A DNA stretch of 45,589 bases from a virus. Below, piece after piece: positions 32,094-42,044 of this stretch. Below the pieces are notes generated by a model. That model was not told the origin of the DNA, searched no databases, and saw nothing but the letters and a program-made list of their open reading frames with translations. The stretch lies in IMG/VR virus record IMGVR_UViG_3300010300_000028, positions 1 through 45,589 of that record; one strand, given 5' to 3'. The position numbers and the translations under genes are program-made. Within the stretch, counting starts at the first letter, position 1. Each line of letters starts with the position of its first letter.

Positions 32094-35000
32094 ATGGCAC
32101 TAACTCGTCTTAAAAATATCATCACGTCTAGGACTGGACGTATTATCTACGTCAACCCTGACGACTTCGATGCATCGGACGCATATGATAACCGAGGTAA
32201 CTCGGCACTGCGTCCGTTTAAGACATTACAACGTGCGTTTCTTGAAGTGGCACGATTCTCCTATCGTGTTGGTCTGAGTAATGACGAATTCGACGCATTC
32301 TCGATCTATCTGTATCCTTCTGACTACGTTCTAGATAATAGACCTGGGGTAACAGATTACAATGATGTTCAACCGTTTGATGCTAACACTAACTTTGACC
32401 TGACGAGTAGTAGCAATGTTCTTTATAGGTTTAATTCAACTCGCGGTGGTATTATTGTCCCTCGTGGTGCTTCTGTTGTTGGTTCGGACCTACGTCGAAC
32501 CAAGTTCATTCCAAAATATGTCCCGTATCCCACAGTACAGGGTAGTCTCGGTATTACTGCTACTAATGAACCTACTGCTTCTGCGATCTTTAACCTAACT
32601 GGTGGTTGTTACTTCTGGCAGGCATCTTTCTTTGATGGTGATACCAATGGTGTCTACTATCGTGGTGATGACATTGCAACTATTGCACCGAACTTCTCTC
32701 ACCACAAACTTACTTGCTTTGAGTTTGCTAACGTAGAAGATCTGAACCTGTACTACCAGAAGATCTCGAAAGCATACGCTACGATTCCTGACTCCTCTGG
32801 TGTGGTTGCACAGGACCAGTTGCAGGCAAGAATCGAAGAAAACAGAATTGTGGGTCCGATTTCGGACGAATTTGCTGTCTCGCAGATTATCAGAAATGGA
32901 CAAACTGCTACGGCGTTTACTGTTGACGAGATCGGTAACCCGAAGAATCATGGATTCTCCGTGGGTGTCGCTGTTAATATATCTGGCGTTAATGGTCCTA
33001 CTGAGCAGGATAAACTACTCTATAATGGATCGTTCCTGGTAACATCTGCACAGGGTAACCAGTTTACTTATCAGATGTCAGCAGAACCCTCAGGTAATGC
33101 TATCGGTTCAAACATCCTCGTTAAAGTTGAGATTGACACGGTTGACTCTGCGTCACCATATGTGTTCAACATGTCCCTACGTTCTGTGTGGGGTATCAAT
33201 GGTATGCACGCTGATGGTTCGCGTGCAACTGGTTTCAAATCGATGGTGGTTGCACAGTTCACTGGTATCTCCCTCCAAAAGGATGACCGAGCATTTGTAG
33301 TTTATAACCCTTCCTCTGGAAACTATGAACCACAAGCAGCAGGATCTGGCGCACACATTAATGGTCTTGCTGAGTACCGTAAGGGATGGCGTCACGCGCA
33401 CATTAAGGCATCCAATGATTCATTCATTCAGGTTGTGTCTGTGTTCGCTGTGGGATTTGGTGATCACTTCTTCGCTGATAGTGGTGGTGACCTTTCTATT
33501 ACCAACAGTAATAGTAACTTCGGAAATACATCCTTGCGATCCAAAGGTTTCAAAGCAACTGCCTTCACAAAGGACAAAGCGGGACAAATTACTCACGTTA
33601 TCCCACCCAAGTCGTTGGATGACGTTGATGAAATCTCGATTAACTGGGTTACTATCGACATCAACGCCACCCGAGCAGAAGCAGATAACTCGCGTCTGTA
33701 CTTATACGGTTACACCTCTGAATTAGGTAGACCACCTAGCAAGATTCAAGGTTACACTATTGGTGCAAGACGTGATGATGTTAATACTCCTGATAGAGTA
33801 TATGTAGCACTTGTTGCTGCTGGCGCGTCTGAACCAACTACACATTATGCTGACATCTCACCCTCTGGTCCTGATGTAACTGGCACAAGAGCAGGTGATG
33901 ATGAGAGTCCAATCAAGTATGATACAAACCGTGGTCAGTGGTATCTACAAGTAGATAACGCTAACAATACTATCTACACCACACTGCAAGCAAACTCGCT
34001 GTATCAGAACCTTGGATTTACTCCTACTACTTTTATACGTCGTGTACCTGATGCTCGTGATCTGACTGACAGAACCTATCGTTTCCGTTATGTCTTGGAT
34101 AAGGATGCATTCCCGATTCCTCGTCCTCCGATTACTGGTTTCGTACTGCAACCCAGATCATCTGAAACTAACTCACCTGCATACTCTAAAACATACTATG
34201 TGTATGACGTAGAGACATTCCAAGAGTTCGTGATTGGTGAGACTGATGGTATCTACTACCTTACAATTCTGTCTGCGTCAGTATCTCCCATCACCTCTAA
34301 CTTTGATGACTTTGAGTTCTCTCAACAGACAGTAGACATCTATCCTGCATTCGACAGAGATAACCCTGTTGCTGACCCTGCTGCCGCTGTGTCTATTGCA
34401 GACAATGAGGTTCTGGGTTTGGTTAAAACTACTGATGGTGCAACTCCTACTCCTAACGAAGACACTCAGTTGTCTATTACTAAGGAGACTGCACAGTTCT
34501 TCCTGCTTGAAGGAAACAACAACCTTGGTTATACCACCACAACAAATACTCTGTCTAACATTGTCGTGACTGCACGTCTGGGTGATGAGGAAGATAGAAA
34601 GATTCCTCTGAAACTCAACACTGATGGTTCTATCGCTCCTCTGAGTATTGAACTCCGTCGTTATTCTATTCTTCGTGCATCTGGTCACACGTTTGAGTAT
34701 CTTGGTTTCGGTCCTGGTAACTACTCAACAGCATTCCCATCTACCCAGGTTGAGGTTCTCTCACCTGAGCAGGTTAGATTGTCACAGTCACTCAAAGAAG
34801 CAGCAGGTGTTGCATACTACTCTGGTGTGAACTCTGACGGTGAACTGTTCGTTGGTAACCAGGTGATTAACCCTGTTACGGGTCAGATCACTAACGAAGA
34901 TATTGCACAGTTGAATGTGTTGGGTGAAGAAGGTACAACGATTGAAACCTTCTCTGAGTTGGTGCTGACTGATAAACTTACTGTTATCGGTGGTGCATCT

Positions 35001-35669
35001 AACCAGTTGGAGTCTGTGTTCTCAGGTCCTGTAACCTTCCAGAAGAAGATTACTTCACAGAATCAGATTCAGTCTCTGAACTTTACCTACTCGAACGATG
35101 ATGGTACTGTTCTGAGGCAGACATTCCTTGCCGAAGAGTTAGGTTCTGGTCTGCCTGATCTTGATTCTGGTCTTGCATTTAATAGTGGAGACATCTGCTA
35201 TAACATTGATTGGGTTCCTGGTCAATCACTTGGTTGGGTCTATGATGCTGGTACATGGTACAAGTTTGGTCTGAGTGATACCACTCCGATCACATCTAAC
35301 AGATTCAGTGGCACTACCAACTATGGTATTGGTATGGCACCTGATGCATCTAACCGCTTGAAGATCAGTGGTAACACATACTTTGATGGTGACATTGATG
35401 TTACTGGTAAGTATGGATGCGCTGATAAATATTCATTAGCAACTGGTATTGCTAATGGCAATAGCGGTGTGACATATAGTGGTGATGGTTCCACACAAAC
35501 GTTTGGTATCTCACCTGGACACACTGCATTCTCTGTTTTGGTATTCCTTAATGGTGTTGCACAGATCCCTGGCACAGACTATACAGTAACAGGTAACGCT
35601 GTTGACTTCTCTGTCGCTACACCTCCTGCAACTGGTGACACCATCCATATTCGTGAACTTGTTATCTAA
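32094..35669 (+). CDS. Large virion structural protein (fibre-like, beta-helix start)
   Basis: 1191 residues. N-terminus has the MALTRLKNIITSRTGRIIYV type start and GNSALRPFKTLQRAFLEVAR, common in cyanophage fibre proteins with a pectate-lyase-like parallel beta-helix (GTRGGIIVPRGASVVGSD type). Later parts have many beta strands, Thr, Asn and Gly. The C-terminal 60 residues (SVLVFLNGVAQIPGTDYTVT) look like a fibre-tip beta domain. No catalytic motif seen. Longest gene of the window. Confidence 0.75.
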   Translation: MALTRLKNIITSRTGRIIYVNPDDFDASDAYDNRGNSALRPFKTLQRAFLEVARFSYRVGLSNDEFDAFSIYLYPSDYVLDNRPGVTDYNDVQPFDANTNFDLTSSSNVLYRFNSTRGGIIVPRGASVVGSDLRRTKFIPKYVPYPTVQGSLGITATNEPTASAIFNLTGGCYFWQASFFDGDTNGVYYRGDDIATIAPNFSHHKLTCFEFANVEDLNLYYQKISKAYATIPDSSGVVAQDQLQARIEENRIVGPISDEFAVSQIIRNGQTATAFTVDEIGNPKNHGFSVGVAVNISGVNGPTEQDKLLYNGSFLVTSAQGNQFTYQMSAEPSGNAIGSNILVKVEIDTVDSASPYVFNMSLRSVWGINGMHADGSRATGFKSMVVAQFTGISLQKDDRAFVVYNPSSGNYEPQAAGSGAHINGLAEYRKGWRHAHIKASNDSFIQVVSVFAVGFGDHFFADSGGDLSITNSNSNFGNTSLRSKGFKATAFTKDKAGQITHVIPPKSLDDVDEISINWVTIDINATRAEADNSRLYLYGYTSELGRPPSKIQGYTIGARRDDVNTPDRVYVALVAAGASEPTTHYADISPSGPDVTGTRAGDDESPIKYDTNRGQWYLQVDNANNTIYTTLQANSLYQNLGFTPTTFIRRVPDARDLTDRTYRFRYVLDKDAFPIPRPPITGFVLQPRSSETNSPAYSKTYYVYDVETFQEFVIGETDGIYYLTILSASVSPITSNFDDFEFSQQTVDIYPAFDRDNPVADPAAAVSIADNEVLGLVKTTDGATPTPNEDTQLSITKETAQFFLLEGNNNLGYTTTTNTLSNIVVTARLGDEEDRKIPLKLNTDGSIAPLSIELRRYSILRASGHTFEYLGFGPGNYSTAFPSTQVEVLSPEQVRLSQSLKEAAGVAYYSGVNSDGELFVGNQVINPVTGQITNEDIAQLNVLGEEGTTIETFSELVLTDKLTVIGGASNQLESVFSGPVTFQKKITSQNQIQSLNFTYSNDDGTVLRQTFLAEELGSGLPDLDSGLAFNSGDICYNIDWVPGQSLGWVYDAGTWYKFGLSDTTPITSNRFSGTTNYGIGMAPDASNRLKISGNTYFDGDIDVTGKYGCADKYSLATGIANGNSGVTYSGDGSTQTFGISPGHTAFSVLVFLNGVAQIPGTDYTVTGNAVDFSVATPPATGDTIHIRELVI

Positions 35670-35688
35670 AACCTTCCGAATAAAATAA

Positions 35689-36555
35689 ATGACCACCAAA
35701 ATTATAGGCAATCAGATTGATGCTGTAACCAGAGCAGTTATTACCGCTCTACAAGTTACAGAGCAAGTCAACCTGCCTAATCTCAACCAGACACAGATCA
35801 ATGCATTGGGTACAGTTCCCCTTGGAACTATTATATTCAATACCACTGAGGGAATGTTCCAAGGTTATCTGCCTGATGTAGGGGGACCTGGTACACCTGG
35901 TTGGGATGATGTAGGTGGTGGTGGTCCTTCCGTTGGTGAAGATTCTATTATTAGAACTAACGGAACCACGATTAGTGAGAACATTATCATTGGTCCTAGT
36001 GCTAATGGTGGTGTAGAGTACAGTAACGGTTTCTCTGCTGCTCCAATTACCATCTCTAATGGTTTTACAGTTACCATTGAGAATGGTGCAACATGGACAT
36101 TGATTGGTGCTGACGAAGATCTTGGGACATACAGATACTTCGACAACGCTGCTATTAACAATCACCTCAGATTAGTCCCTGGTGCTACATTTGAGTTTGG
36201 ACAGACGAAAGAAAGACATATGTCTTTCTCTGTTAGTGGTACTGTCGCATTAGATCATAGTATGGCGACGGTCTTCTCAACTGAGAACCCAACTAATTAC
36301 AACGGTAACTTTACTGTTAACTTTCAAAATGTACCTAATGAATCTGGATTTGTTTACACTGCACAAATTATTAAGAGACAGATAAACGGCAGTGGATATA
36401 TTACTGGTTTCCAAGTTAATGGTTCCACTGCTACTATGATCAGACCATCGGCATTTTCTAATGGTGCTGGTTATGATATTTACAACTGCTTCTTCTACCT
36501 TGAAGGTTCGACTTGGAATGTCTTTGTTACACAAGGTCAATACGATATTGCTTAA
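35689..36555 (+). CDS. Tail-fibre or structural protein
   Basis: 288 residues. A short shaft-like start, a GTIIFNTTEGMFQGYLPDVG turn seen in short fibre proteins, then a Gly/Asn-rich beta region. The ending is beta rich with aromatic residues. Ends three bases before the next gene. Host-recognition role is inferred from place. Confidence 0.7.
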   Translation: MTTKIIGNQIDAVTRAVITALQVTEQVNLPNLNQTQINALGTVPLGTIIFNTTEGMFQGYLPDVGGPGTPGWDDVGGGGPSVGEDSIIRTNGTTISENIIIGPSANGGVEYSNGFSAAPITISNGFTVTIENGATWTLIGADEDLGTYRYFDNAAINNHLRLVPGATFEFGQTKERHMSFSVSGTVALDHSMATVFSTENPTNYNGNFTVNFQNVPNESGFVYTAQIIKRQINGSGYITGFQVNGSTATMIRPSAFSNGAGYDIYNCFFYLEGSTWNVFVTQGQYDIA

Positions 36556-36557
36556 TC

Positions 36558-37154
36558 ATGCCTATTGGAACGAATAAAATACTTTTGTTTGGTGCTAGCG
36601 GTAGTGGTGAGAGAATTTGGTATTCCGAAGGTACTGATGCTCGTGCTGGTATTGGGAACTGGAATTACAGTGAAGTTTATAATATGACACAACTTGGACC
36701 CTTTGGTAACTCTTGGATTCATGGATGGGGTGGTTCTCCTAGAACATATGAACTTACCCTAAGTGGTATACCAGGTCATACTGAAATAAAGTATACTGCT
36801 AAGTATCACCTTGTGGACTCGTGGGATAATGAATATAATGAAGTTAGAATAACCACAGGTAATTCGGGTTCAGGTACACGAACTTATGCTAGTTGGAGAA
36901 AAACTTGGAATAGAAATTACATTGATAGTCCTAGTACAAGTTATGGTGCTACAATTAACTTTGTTAATAACATAGACTACTCATACGAACCTTGGAATGG
37001 TAGTAATGACCCCACAATGGGTTATGTTGACTTTGATTCGGGATGGCAACCACATACTGATAGTTCTATCCGAATCTACCAAAGAACTGATCTCGACCAA
37101 GGTCAGTCTGATGAAGCGTACTATATCTCACACGCTACATTATGGATCCGCTGA
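36558..37154 (+). CDS. Unusual beta-rich protein with SWDN motif (possible adhesin)
   Basis: 198 residues from ATG at 36558, right after the previous stop (the longer in-frame start at 36513 overlaps it). The segment LSGIPGHTEIKYTAKYHLVD followed by SWDNEY resembles a domain seen in secreted and ciliate or planctomycete proteins (hydrophobic-P-H...ID-SWD), here at residues 68-93. Rich in Trp, Tyr and Ser, no Cys. May be a carbohydrate-binding fibre part. The similarity is from memory and weak. Confidence 0.55.
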   Translation: MPIGTNKILLFGASGSGERIWYSEGTDARAGIGNWNYSEVYNMTQLGPFGNSWIHGWGGSPRTYELTLSGIPGHTEIKYTAKYHLVDSWDNEYNEVRITTGNSGSGTRTYASWRKTWNRNYIDSPSTSYGATINFVNNIDYSYEPWNGSNDPTMGYVDFDSGWQPHTDSSIRIYQRTDLDQGQSDEAYYISHATLWIR

Positions 37155-37156
37155 GA

Positions 37157-37164
37157 CATAAATA
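37157..37164 (+). promoter_or_regulatory. Late promoter (CATAAATA)
   Basis: Begins two bases after the preceding stop and 31 bases before the ATG at 37188. Confidence 0.7.
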
Positions 37165-37187
37165 CAAACGAGGAATGATTAACACAG

Positions 37188-37991
37188 ATGACTAGACTAT
37201 CAGTCGCACAAGTTAAGGACTTGAACAATCAAGGCGGTATGTCGTTCTCGAACGGAGCGATTACTGCTAACGGCACTCTTACTGTTAGTGCGATTGTTAT
37301 CAATGGTAATGTTACTGGATCCTCAGGTTATATCATTCCGTCACAGAGTGGACAATCAGGTAACTATTTGTACACAAACGGTTCTACCATCTCGTGGGTA
37401 GGTAATGCAACTAACCTCGGCATCCCTAACTCGATCTCTGTATATAATGGTAACTCTACTTGGAACAAACCTAGTGGTGTAAAACGTATCTGGGTTATGT
37501 GTACTGGTGGAGGTGGTGGTGGATCAGGTTATGGTGAATCTGGTGCCGCTGGTGCTCACACGGAGACTTTTGTAGATGTCGCAAACATCAACTCGATTAG
37601 TGTTCAAGTCGGTGGTGCTGGTAGTGGGACTAATTATAGTGGTCGCGCTGGCAATGGTGGAACGTCATCATTTGGTAACTACTGTTCATCAGGTGGTGGT
37701 CAGGGAGCAAACCGTAGGCAACAACATAGCGGTGCAGATGGTGGAACTCCTAACCAAGGTTCAGTTAGAATCTATGGTGGATCTTCCCAGGGTCATAGAA
37801 ATCCCCCAGGTCTAGGACACGGTGGTCACTCTTATTGGGGTGGATCTTCTCCAACATCCCATAGACAGCAACAATGGGCACAGAGACATAGAACACATGC
37901 TGCCTATGGCGCTGGTGGATCATCTGGTAAGAACAGTGAGCGTGGTGGTGATGGTCGTGTGGGCATCGTCGTAGTCTACGAATTCATTTGA
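37188..37991 (+). CDS. Glycine-rich tail-fibre tip protein, copy 1
   Basis: 267 residues. The N-terminal third is a short shaft with NGTLTV and INGNVTGSSG repeats; then a Trp-containing strand region (IWVMCTGGGGGGSGYGES) and a long Gly/Ser/His/Arg-rich domain with GNGGTSSFGNYCSSGGGQ and a repeated RQQQW/HGG pattern, ending VVVYEFI. Glycine-rich tips of this kind bind host surface sugars or proteins in other phages. Paralogous to the next gene over its whole length, each with its own late promoter. Confidence 0.78.
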   Translation: MTRLSVAQVKDLNNQGGMSFSNGAITANGTLTVSAIVINGNVTGSSGYIIPSQSGQSGNYLYTNGSTISWVGNATNLGIPNSISVYNGNSTWNKPSGVKRIWVMCTGGGGGGSGYGESGAAGAHTETFVDVANINSISVQVGGAGSGTNYSGRAGNGGTSSFGNYCSSGGGQGANRRQQHSGADGGTPNQGSVRIYGGSSQGHRNPPGLGHGGHSYWGGSSPTSHRQQQWAQRHRTHAAYGAGGSSGKNSERGGDGRVGIVVVYEFI

Positions 37992-37999
37992 TATAAATA
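37992..37999 (+). promoter_or_regulatory. Late promoter (TATAAATA)
   Basis: Starts at the end of copy 1, 24 bases before the ATG at 38023. Exact late consensus. Confidence 0.8.
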
Positions 38000-38022
38000 A
38001 CAACGAAGGAGACAAGTAATCA

Positions 38023-38823
38023 ATGAGTACCCTAAAAGTATCCTCTATTAGAGACCTGTCTGGTTCTGGTGGTCTTAACCTCAGTTCTGGATCTATTACT
38101 GTGAACGGTACTCTTACCGTTGGCAATATCGTTATCAACGGAACAATTTCTGGTTCTTCGGCACAGGTTATCCCGTCAGTGTCTGGGCAATCAGGTAAGT
38201 TTTTGTCAACTAATGGCAGCACTATGTCATGGGCAACCATTCAATCTGGTGGTGGACCTAAGTCCATTTCCGTGTATAATGGTAACAACACATGGAACAA
38301 ACCCAGTGGGATTAAGCGTATCTGGGTGAAGTGTACTGCTGGCGGTGGCGGTGGATCAGGTTATGGTGAGTCTGCTGGTGCAGGTGCTCACACTGAGACT
38401 ATCGTCAACGTTGAGAACATCAACTCTATTTCTGTCACCGTTGGTGGTGGCGGTGGTGGAACTAATTATAGTGGTCGCGGTGGTAACGGTGGCACATCAT
38501 CCTTCGGTAACTACTGCTCATCTGGTGGTGGACAGGGTGCAAACCGTCGTCAGCAGCACGAGGGTGCTACTGGTGGCAGTCCTAACCAAGGTTCTGTTAG
38601 AATCTATGGTGGATCGGGTCAAGGGCACAGAAACCCTCCTGGTCTAGGTCATGGTGGAACATCCTTCTGGGGTGGTTCTGCACCGACCGCACACAGACAG
38701 CAACAATGGGCACAGCGTCACAGAGCGCACGCTGCCTACGGTGCTGGCGGTTCCTCTGGTCGTAACTCCGAGCGTGGTGGTGACGGTCGCCAGGGTATTG
38801 TTGTAGTCTACGAATTCGATTAA
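38023..38823 (+). CDS. Glycine-rich tail-fibre tip protein, copy 2
   Basis: 266 residues, clearly a tandem duplicate of 37188-37991: LTVGNIVINGTISGSS parallels LTVSAIVINGNVTGSS, and the Gly-rich domain is nearly colinear (SGYGES.GAGAHTET, GTNYSGR.GNGGTSSFG, GQGANRRQQH, HRNPPGLGHGG, AQRHR.HAAYGAGGSSG). Differences cluster in the Gly-rich loops, the likely contact surface. Two copies may widen host range or give a heteromeric tip. The tail-assembly-like gene follows. Confidence 0.8.
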   Translation: MSTLKVSSIRDLSGSGGLNLSSGSITVNGTLTVGNIVINGTISGSSAQVIPSVSGQSGKFLSTNGSTMSWATIQSGGGPKSISVYNGNNTWNKPSGIKRIWVKCTAGGGGGSGYGESAGAGAHTETIVNVENINSISVTVGGGGGGTNYSGRGGNGGTSSFGNYCSSGGGQGANRRQQHEGATGGSPNQGSVRIYGGSGQGHRNPPGLGHGGTSFWGGSAPTAHRQQQWAQRHRAHAAYGAGGSSGRNSERGGDGRQGIVVVYEFD

Positions 38824-38827
38824 ACCA

Positions 38828-39289
38828 ATGAAAAGAGCACTTGTCCGCGCTGACGGATTTATCACAGACATAGTAGAAGAAGGCGATGAGTTTGAGATCT
38901 ATACAGGTCCTGGCGCTAGTATGAAGTGGGTTGACATTCCCGAGGATGCCACTAATATGTGGAAACTTGAACTCGGTGAGTGGATCCCTGACTTCGTACA
39001 TCACGACGCTGAAACACTTCGTGTGGTAGCATATGGTGATCCTGGTGAACAACTCTCGATGATCTATAATGACATCAAGAATGGTACACTTAACCAAGAA
39101 GGTGAGTTCTTCAAGCACATCAATAATGTGAAGGAAACTATGCCTAAGGTAGAGTATGATGCTGAGGGTAACAAAATTGTACCTGATGAACCATTCCCTC
39201 ACGATGAAACTATGCCTGCATGGTGGACTGTTGATCAGATGTCTGATGATGTTCAACAAGAATTTAAGATCGGCAAATATGCAGAGTAA
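38828..39289 (+). CDS. Possible tail-fibre assembly protein
   Basis: 153 residues. YGDPGEQLSMIYNDIKNGTL and FFKHINNVKE fit a pattern seen in phage tail-fibre assembly or chaperone-like proteins that follow fibre-tip genes. Otherwise acidic, with two Trp-rich pieces. Function by position and pattern only. Confidence 0.55.
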   Translation: MKRALVRADGFITDIVEEGDEFEIYTGPGASMKWVDIPEDATNMWKLELGEWIPDFVHHDAETLRVVAYGDPGEQLSMIYNDIKNGTLNQEGEFFKHINNVKETMPKVEYDAEGNKIVPDEPFPHDETMPAWWTVDQMSDDVQQEFKIGKYAE

Positions 39290-39298
39290 TTAATTGTT

Positions 39299-40891
39299 AT
39301 GCACATTCGTAATGTCCTCATCGTAGGGGGCGGTACTGCTGGTTGGATGACCGCTGCCGCCCTTTTGAAACTCTGTCCTCATATTAAAACCTCACTGATT
39401 GAGAGTAAGAACTATCCCATCATTGGTGTGGGAGAGTCTACACTTGGTCAGATTAATGATTTCTTTGCCATCCTTGACTTGAAGGATGACATGTGGATGA
39501 AGGAAACAGGATCCACATACAAAGTAAACATTAGATTCAATGATTTCTACCAGCAGGGTGAGACTTGGGACTACCCGTTTGGTAAAGCACAACCCATCAT
39601 CAATCAGAATTATCCTCATGGATGGATGTCATGGTTTGCTCTGAATCTACGCAAACCAGATAAGTTCAGTCGTGATACATTTGCTCGCTCACACAATGCT
39701 GTGGGTCATCTTGCTTGGAATAATAAACTAACAGGCAAGGATGATAACTGGAATCATGATGCTGATACTGCATACCATATGGATGCAATCAAGTTCGGAC
39801 AGTGGTTGAAGAACAACTACTGTGAAGGACTCAACTATATGCAGGGTGATGTTGCTTCGTGTGAGAAGGATGAGCGTGGATATATCACGTCACTGATTAC
39901 CACTGATGGGCAGCGATTAGAGTATGATCTATACATTGACTGCACGGGATTCAAGTCATTGCTACTTGAAAACTTCATGGGTGTTCCCTTTGAATCATTC
40001 CATGTAGATGCTGGTGGTTGTTTACTCAATGACAGTGCAGTAACATGTCATCTACCACACGAAGATCCTGAGACAGAGGTAACCAATACCACAAACTGTA
40101 CTGCCATTGAGAATGGTTGGGTGTGGGATGTTCCACTGTGGGAGAGATCTGGTTGTGGATATGTATACTCATCTGGATTCTCTACCAAAGAGAAAGCAGA
40201 AGAAGATATACATGCCTATGTTGCTCGCACACGAGGTATCAAACGTGCTGACAATATCGGATCATTCAAGCATGTACCATTCAGAAATGGTAAGCATAAG
40301 AAGTCATGGCACAAAAATGTATGTGCAGTAGGATTGTCTAATTGTTTTGTTGAACCATTAGAAGCAACTGGTCTACTTACTACACACGAACAGATCATTA
40401 GACTATGCAATAACCTTGCTGGTCGCGATGGTTTTGTGCCTAGGGTTGAGGTGGATATGCTCAACTTGGTAGCAGACTTAGAGATTGAAGGATTCAAGAA
40501 TTTCATTGCTGCCCACTATGCTTTCTCTAACAAACAGACAGAATACTGGAAGTATGTTGCTAATGAAATAGAGTATGATATGTCAACAGCAGAACTAGAC
40601 AATCTCTTCGTGAGATATAGTAGTGAGAAGCATGTATCGTATGAATGGATTGGTGATCCTGCCCACAATGATGGTCTACGTTATGTTGGTGCTGGTATGG
40701 GATTTAATCCGCTAAATAATCACACGTTGATACTAAAACGATTACAGAATGGATTGTCACCAGTGCGTGACGAGTTTGCTCTGCAAGGTGCAGAGCAAGA
40801 GATTGACAGATGGAATAAAGAAATGTATGATTGGTGCATGACTTTACCATCATCGTATGAGTACCAAAAGGAAACAATTTACAAGGAGTAA
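39299..40891 (+). CDS. virX1: Flavin-dependent halogenase (VirX1-like)
   Basis: 530 residues of the tryptophan-halogenase fold. GGGTAGWMT at residues 10-18 is the FAD site; Lys75 in TYKVNIRF aligns with catalytic Lys79 of PrnA; Trp274-x-Trp276 with DVP is the WxWxIP motif that excludes monooxygenase activity; Glu355 in EPLEATG matches PrnA Glu346. Such enzymes make HOX from FADH2, oxygen and halide and deliver it through the Lys. VirX1, from cyanophage Syn10, is a characterised enzyme that favours iodination; this looks like a relative. A flavin reductase is not in the window. Start 10 bases after the preceding gene. Confidence 0.93.
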   Translation: MHIRNVLIVGGGTAGWMTAAALLKLCPHIKTSLIESKNYPIIGVGESTLGQINDFFAILDLKDDMWMKETGSTYKVNIRFNDFYQQGETWDYPFGKAQPIINQNYPHGWMSWFALNLRKPDKFSRDTFARSHNAVGHLAWNNKLTGKDDNWNHDADTAYHMDAIKFGQWLKNNYCEGLNYMQGDVASCEKDERGYITSLITTDGQRLEYDLYIDCTGFKSLLLENFMGVPFESFHVDAGGCLLNDSAVTCHLPHEDPETEVTNTTNCTAIENGWVWDVPLWERSGCGYVYSSGFSTKEKAEEDIHAYVARTRGIKRADNIGSFKHVPFRNGKHKKSWHKNVCAVGLSNCFVEPLEATGLLTTHEQIIRLCNNLAGRDGFVPRVEVDMLNLVADLEIEGFKNFIAAHYAFSNKQTEYWKYVANEIEYDMSTAELDNLFVRYSSEKHVSYEWIGDPAHNDGLRYVGAGMGFNPLNNHTLILKRLQNGLSPVRDEFALQGAEQEIDRWNKEMYDWCMTLPSSYEYQKETIYKE

Positions 40892-40893
40892 TT

Positions 40894-41331
40894 ATGTCTG
40901 AGTTGCTTGAAGATGTGCAAGGTCTTCCTGAGTTTGAACCTGAAACCATTGAAGAAGTAGATAGTCCTGAGGAAGCAGTCAAGTCGCTGGAAGATCTCTG
41001 GCGCAATCTTATCTATCAGCATCGTACGAAGTATGAAAAGTACACTGCTTTCAATGCATCTCTGTCTAGCATGAACTTCGATGAACAAGAGACACGAATT
41101 GACTTCACTGAGATGAATAATCTGCGTGATGAGATTGTTAAGATCGAAGGTGGTCTCGAAACTCTTAATCTGTTCCGCACTCTTGTTCTAAAAGAAGAAG
41201 CAGAACCTTGGATTCAGGAAGAGATTGAAGCAAAGCGTAAGATCAAAGTACGCACACGTCCTGGTTACGAAAAGTATGCTGACTGGGAGTCTGATAACGC
41301 TGGTTCAGATGCCCTGAACACAGTGAAGTAA
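40894..41331 (+). CDS. Hypothetical helical protein after the halogenase
   Basis: 145 residues, acidic, mostly helical with a coiled-coil-like region (residues 25-110) and a basic C-terminal patch (KRKIKVRTRPGYEKY). AAGGAG lies just upstream of the ATG. Its stop overlaps the next start (TAATG). No recognised family; may partner the halogenase or the oxygenases. Confidence 0.65.
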   Translation: MSELLEDVQGLPEFEPETIEEVDSPEEAVKSLEDLWRNLIYQHRTKYEKYTAFNASLSSMNFDEQETRIDFTEMNNLRDEIVKIEGGLETLNLFRTLVLKEEAEPWIQEEIEAKRKIKVRTRPGYEKYADWESDNAGSDALNTVK

Positions 41332-42044
41332 TGAACCTAGACTATATTTTCCCCAGTCCTATCTGGTGGGTGGATCTAGACATTGATCTTCAAGAGATGG
41401 AGAACATTGTCTACAACGTTGCCAATACTATGGAAGGCAAGGACCGTAGCAATCGGGGTGTACTGAACTATCAGTCCCCCGATTTTATGGGTGAACAGGT
41501 TATCAATGACAAAGAACTTGAAGGTGATGAGTTTCAAAAACTCCTCATCATTATCAAGGAGAAAGCAATAGAAGCATTCAAGTCATATGGCACACCATGG
41601 ACTACCATTGAGTATGCAAATGCTTGGATAAACATCAACAACCATGGTGGATATAATGAGGTTCACACACATCCTGGTGCTGTGATGTCTGGTGCTTTCT
41701 ATGTCAAGGTGCCCGAAGGTGATTGTGGTAGACTAGTCTTCCATCGTGATGCTACTGAGGGTTATGTGTTACACTCAGTGGGAACATCTGAGGATATGAG
41801 TACAGCAGAGGTGCCACATACACACTCAACATGGTCATATCCACCTGTTGCTGGTAGACTAATGCTATTCCCAGCATGGCAAGCACATGGTGTGAGAGAG
41901 AACATGACACAAGAGGATCGTATTAGTATCTCGTTTAACTTTATTCCTCAACGTACACGTCATGACATGATGTCAATCATTAAAGAGCATGAATCTAAAC
42001 TTGTTCCCCGTGCCCATCAGGCGCGGATTTATAGTCCCGACTAA
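41331..42044 (+). CDS. 2OG-Fe(II) oxygenase family protein (Oxy_5 type)
   Basis: 237 residues. Typical of the 2OG-FeII_Oxy_5 family: NNHGGYNEVHTHPGAVMSGAFYV with His112-x-His114, then AGRLMLFPAWQAHGV with His186 and Arg197 as 2-oxoglutarate contact (ISISFNF). The acid of the usual HxD is not seen in this pattern. Predicted to oxidise a protein or small molecule. Start overlaps the upstream stop; the next oxygenase starts 55 bases before its end. Confidence 0.8.
   Translation: MNLDYIFPSPIWWVDLDIDLQEMENIVYNVANTMEGKDRSNRGVLNYQSPDFMGEQVINDKELEGDEFQKLLIIIKEKAIEAFKSYGTPWTTIEYANAWININNHGGYNEVHTHPGAVMSGAFYVKVPEGDCGRLVFHRDATEGYVLHSVGTSEDMSTAEVPHTHSTWSYPPVAGRLMLFPAWQAHGVRENMTQEDRISISFNFIPQRTRHDMMSIIKEHESKLVPRAHQARIYSPD

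Noticed and set aside
37188-38823. Possible CRISPR or simple DNA repeat
   Set aside because: The similarity is a protein-coding tandem duplication with Gly-rich codons, not spaced repeats with unique spacers.
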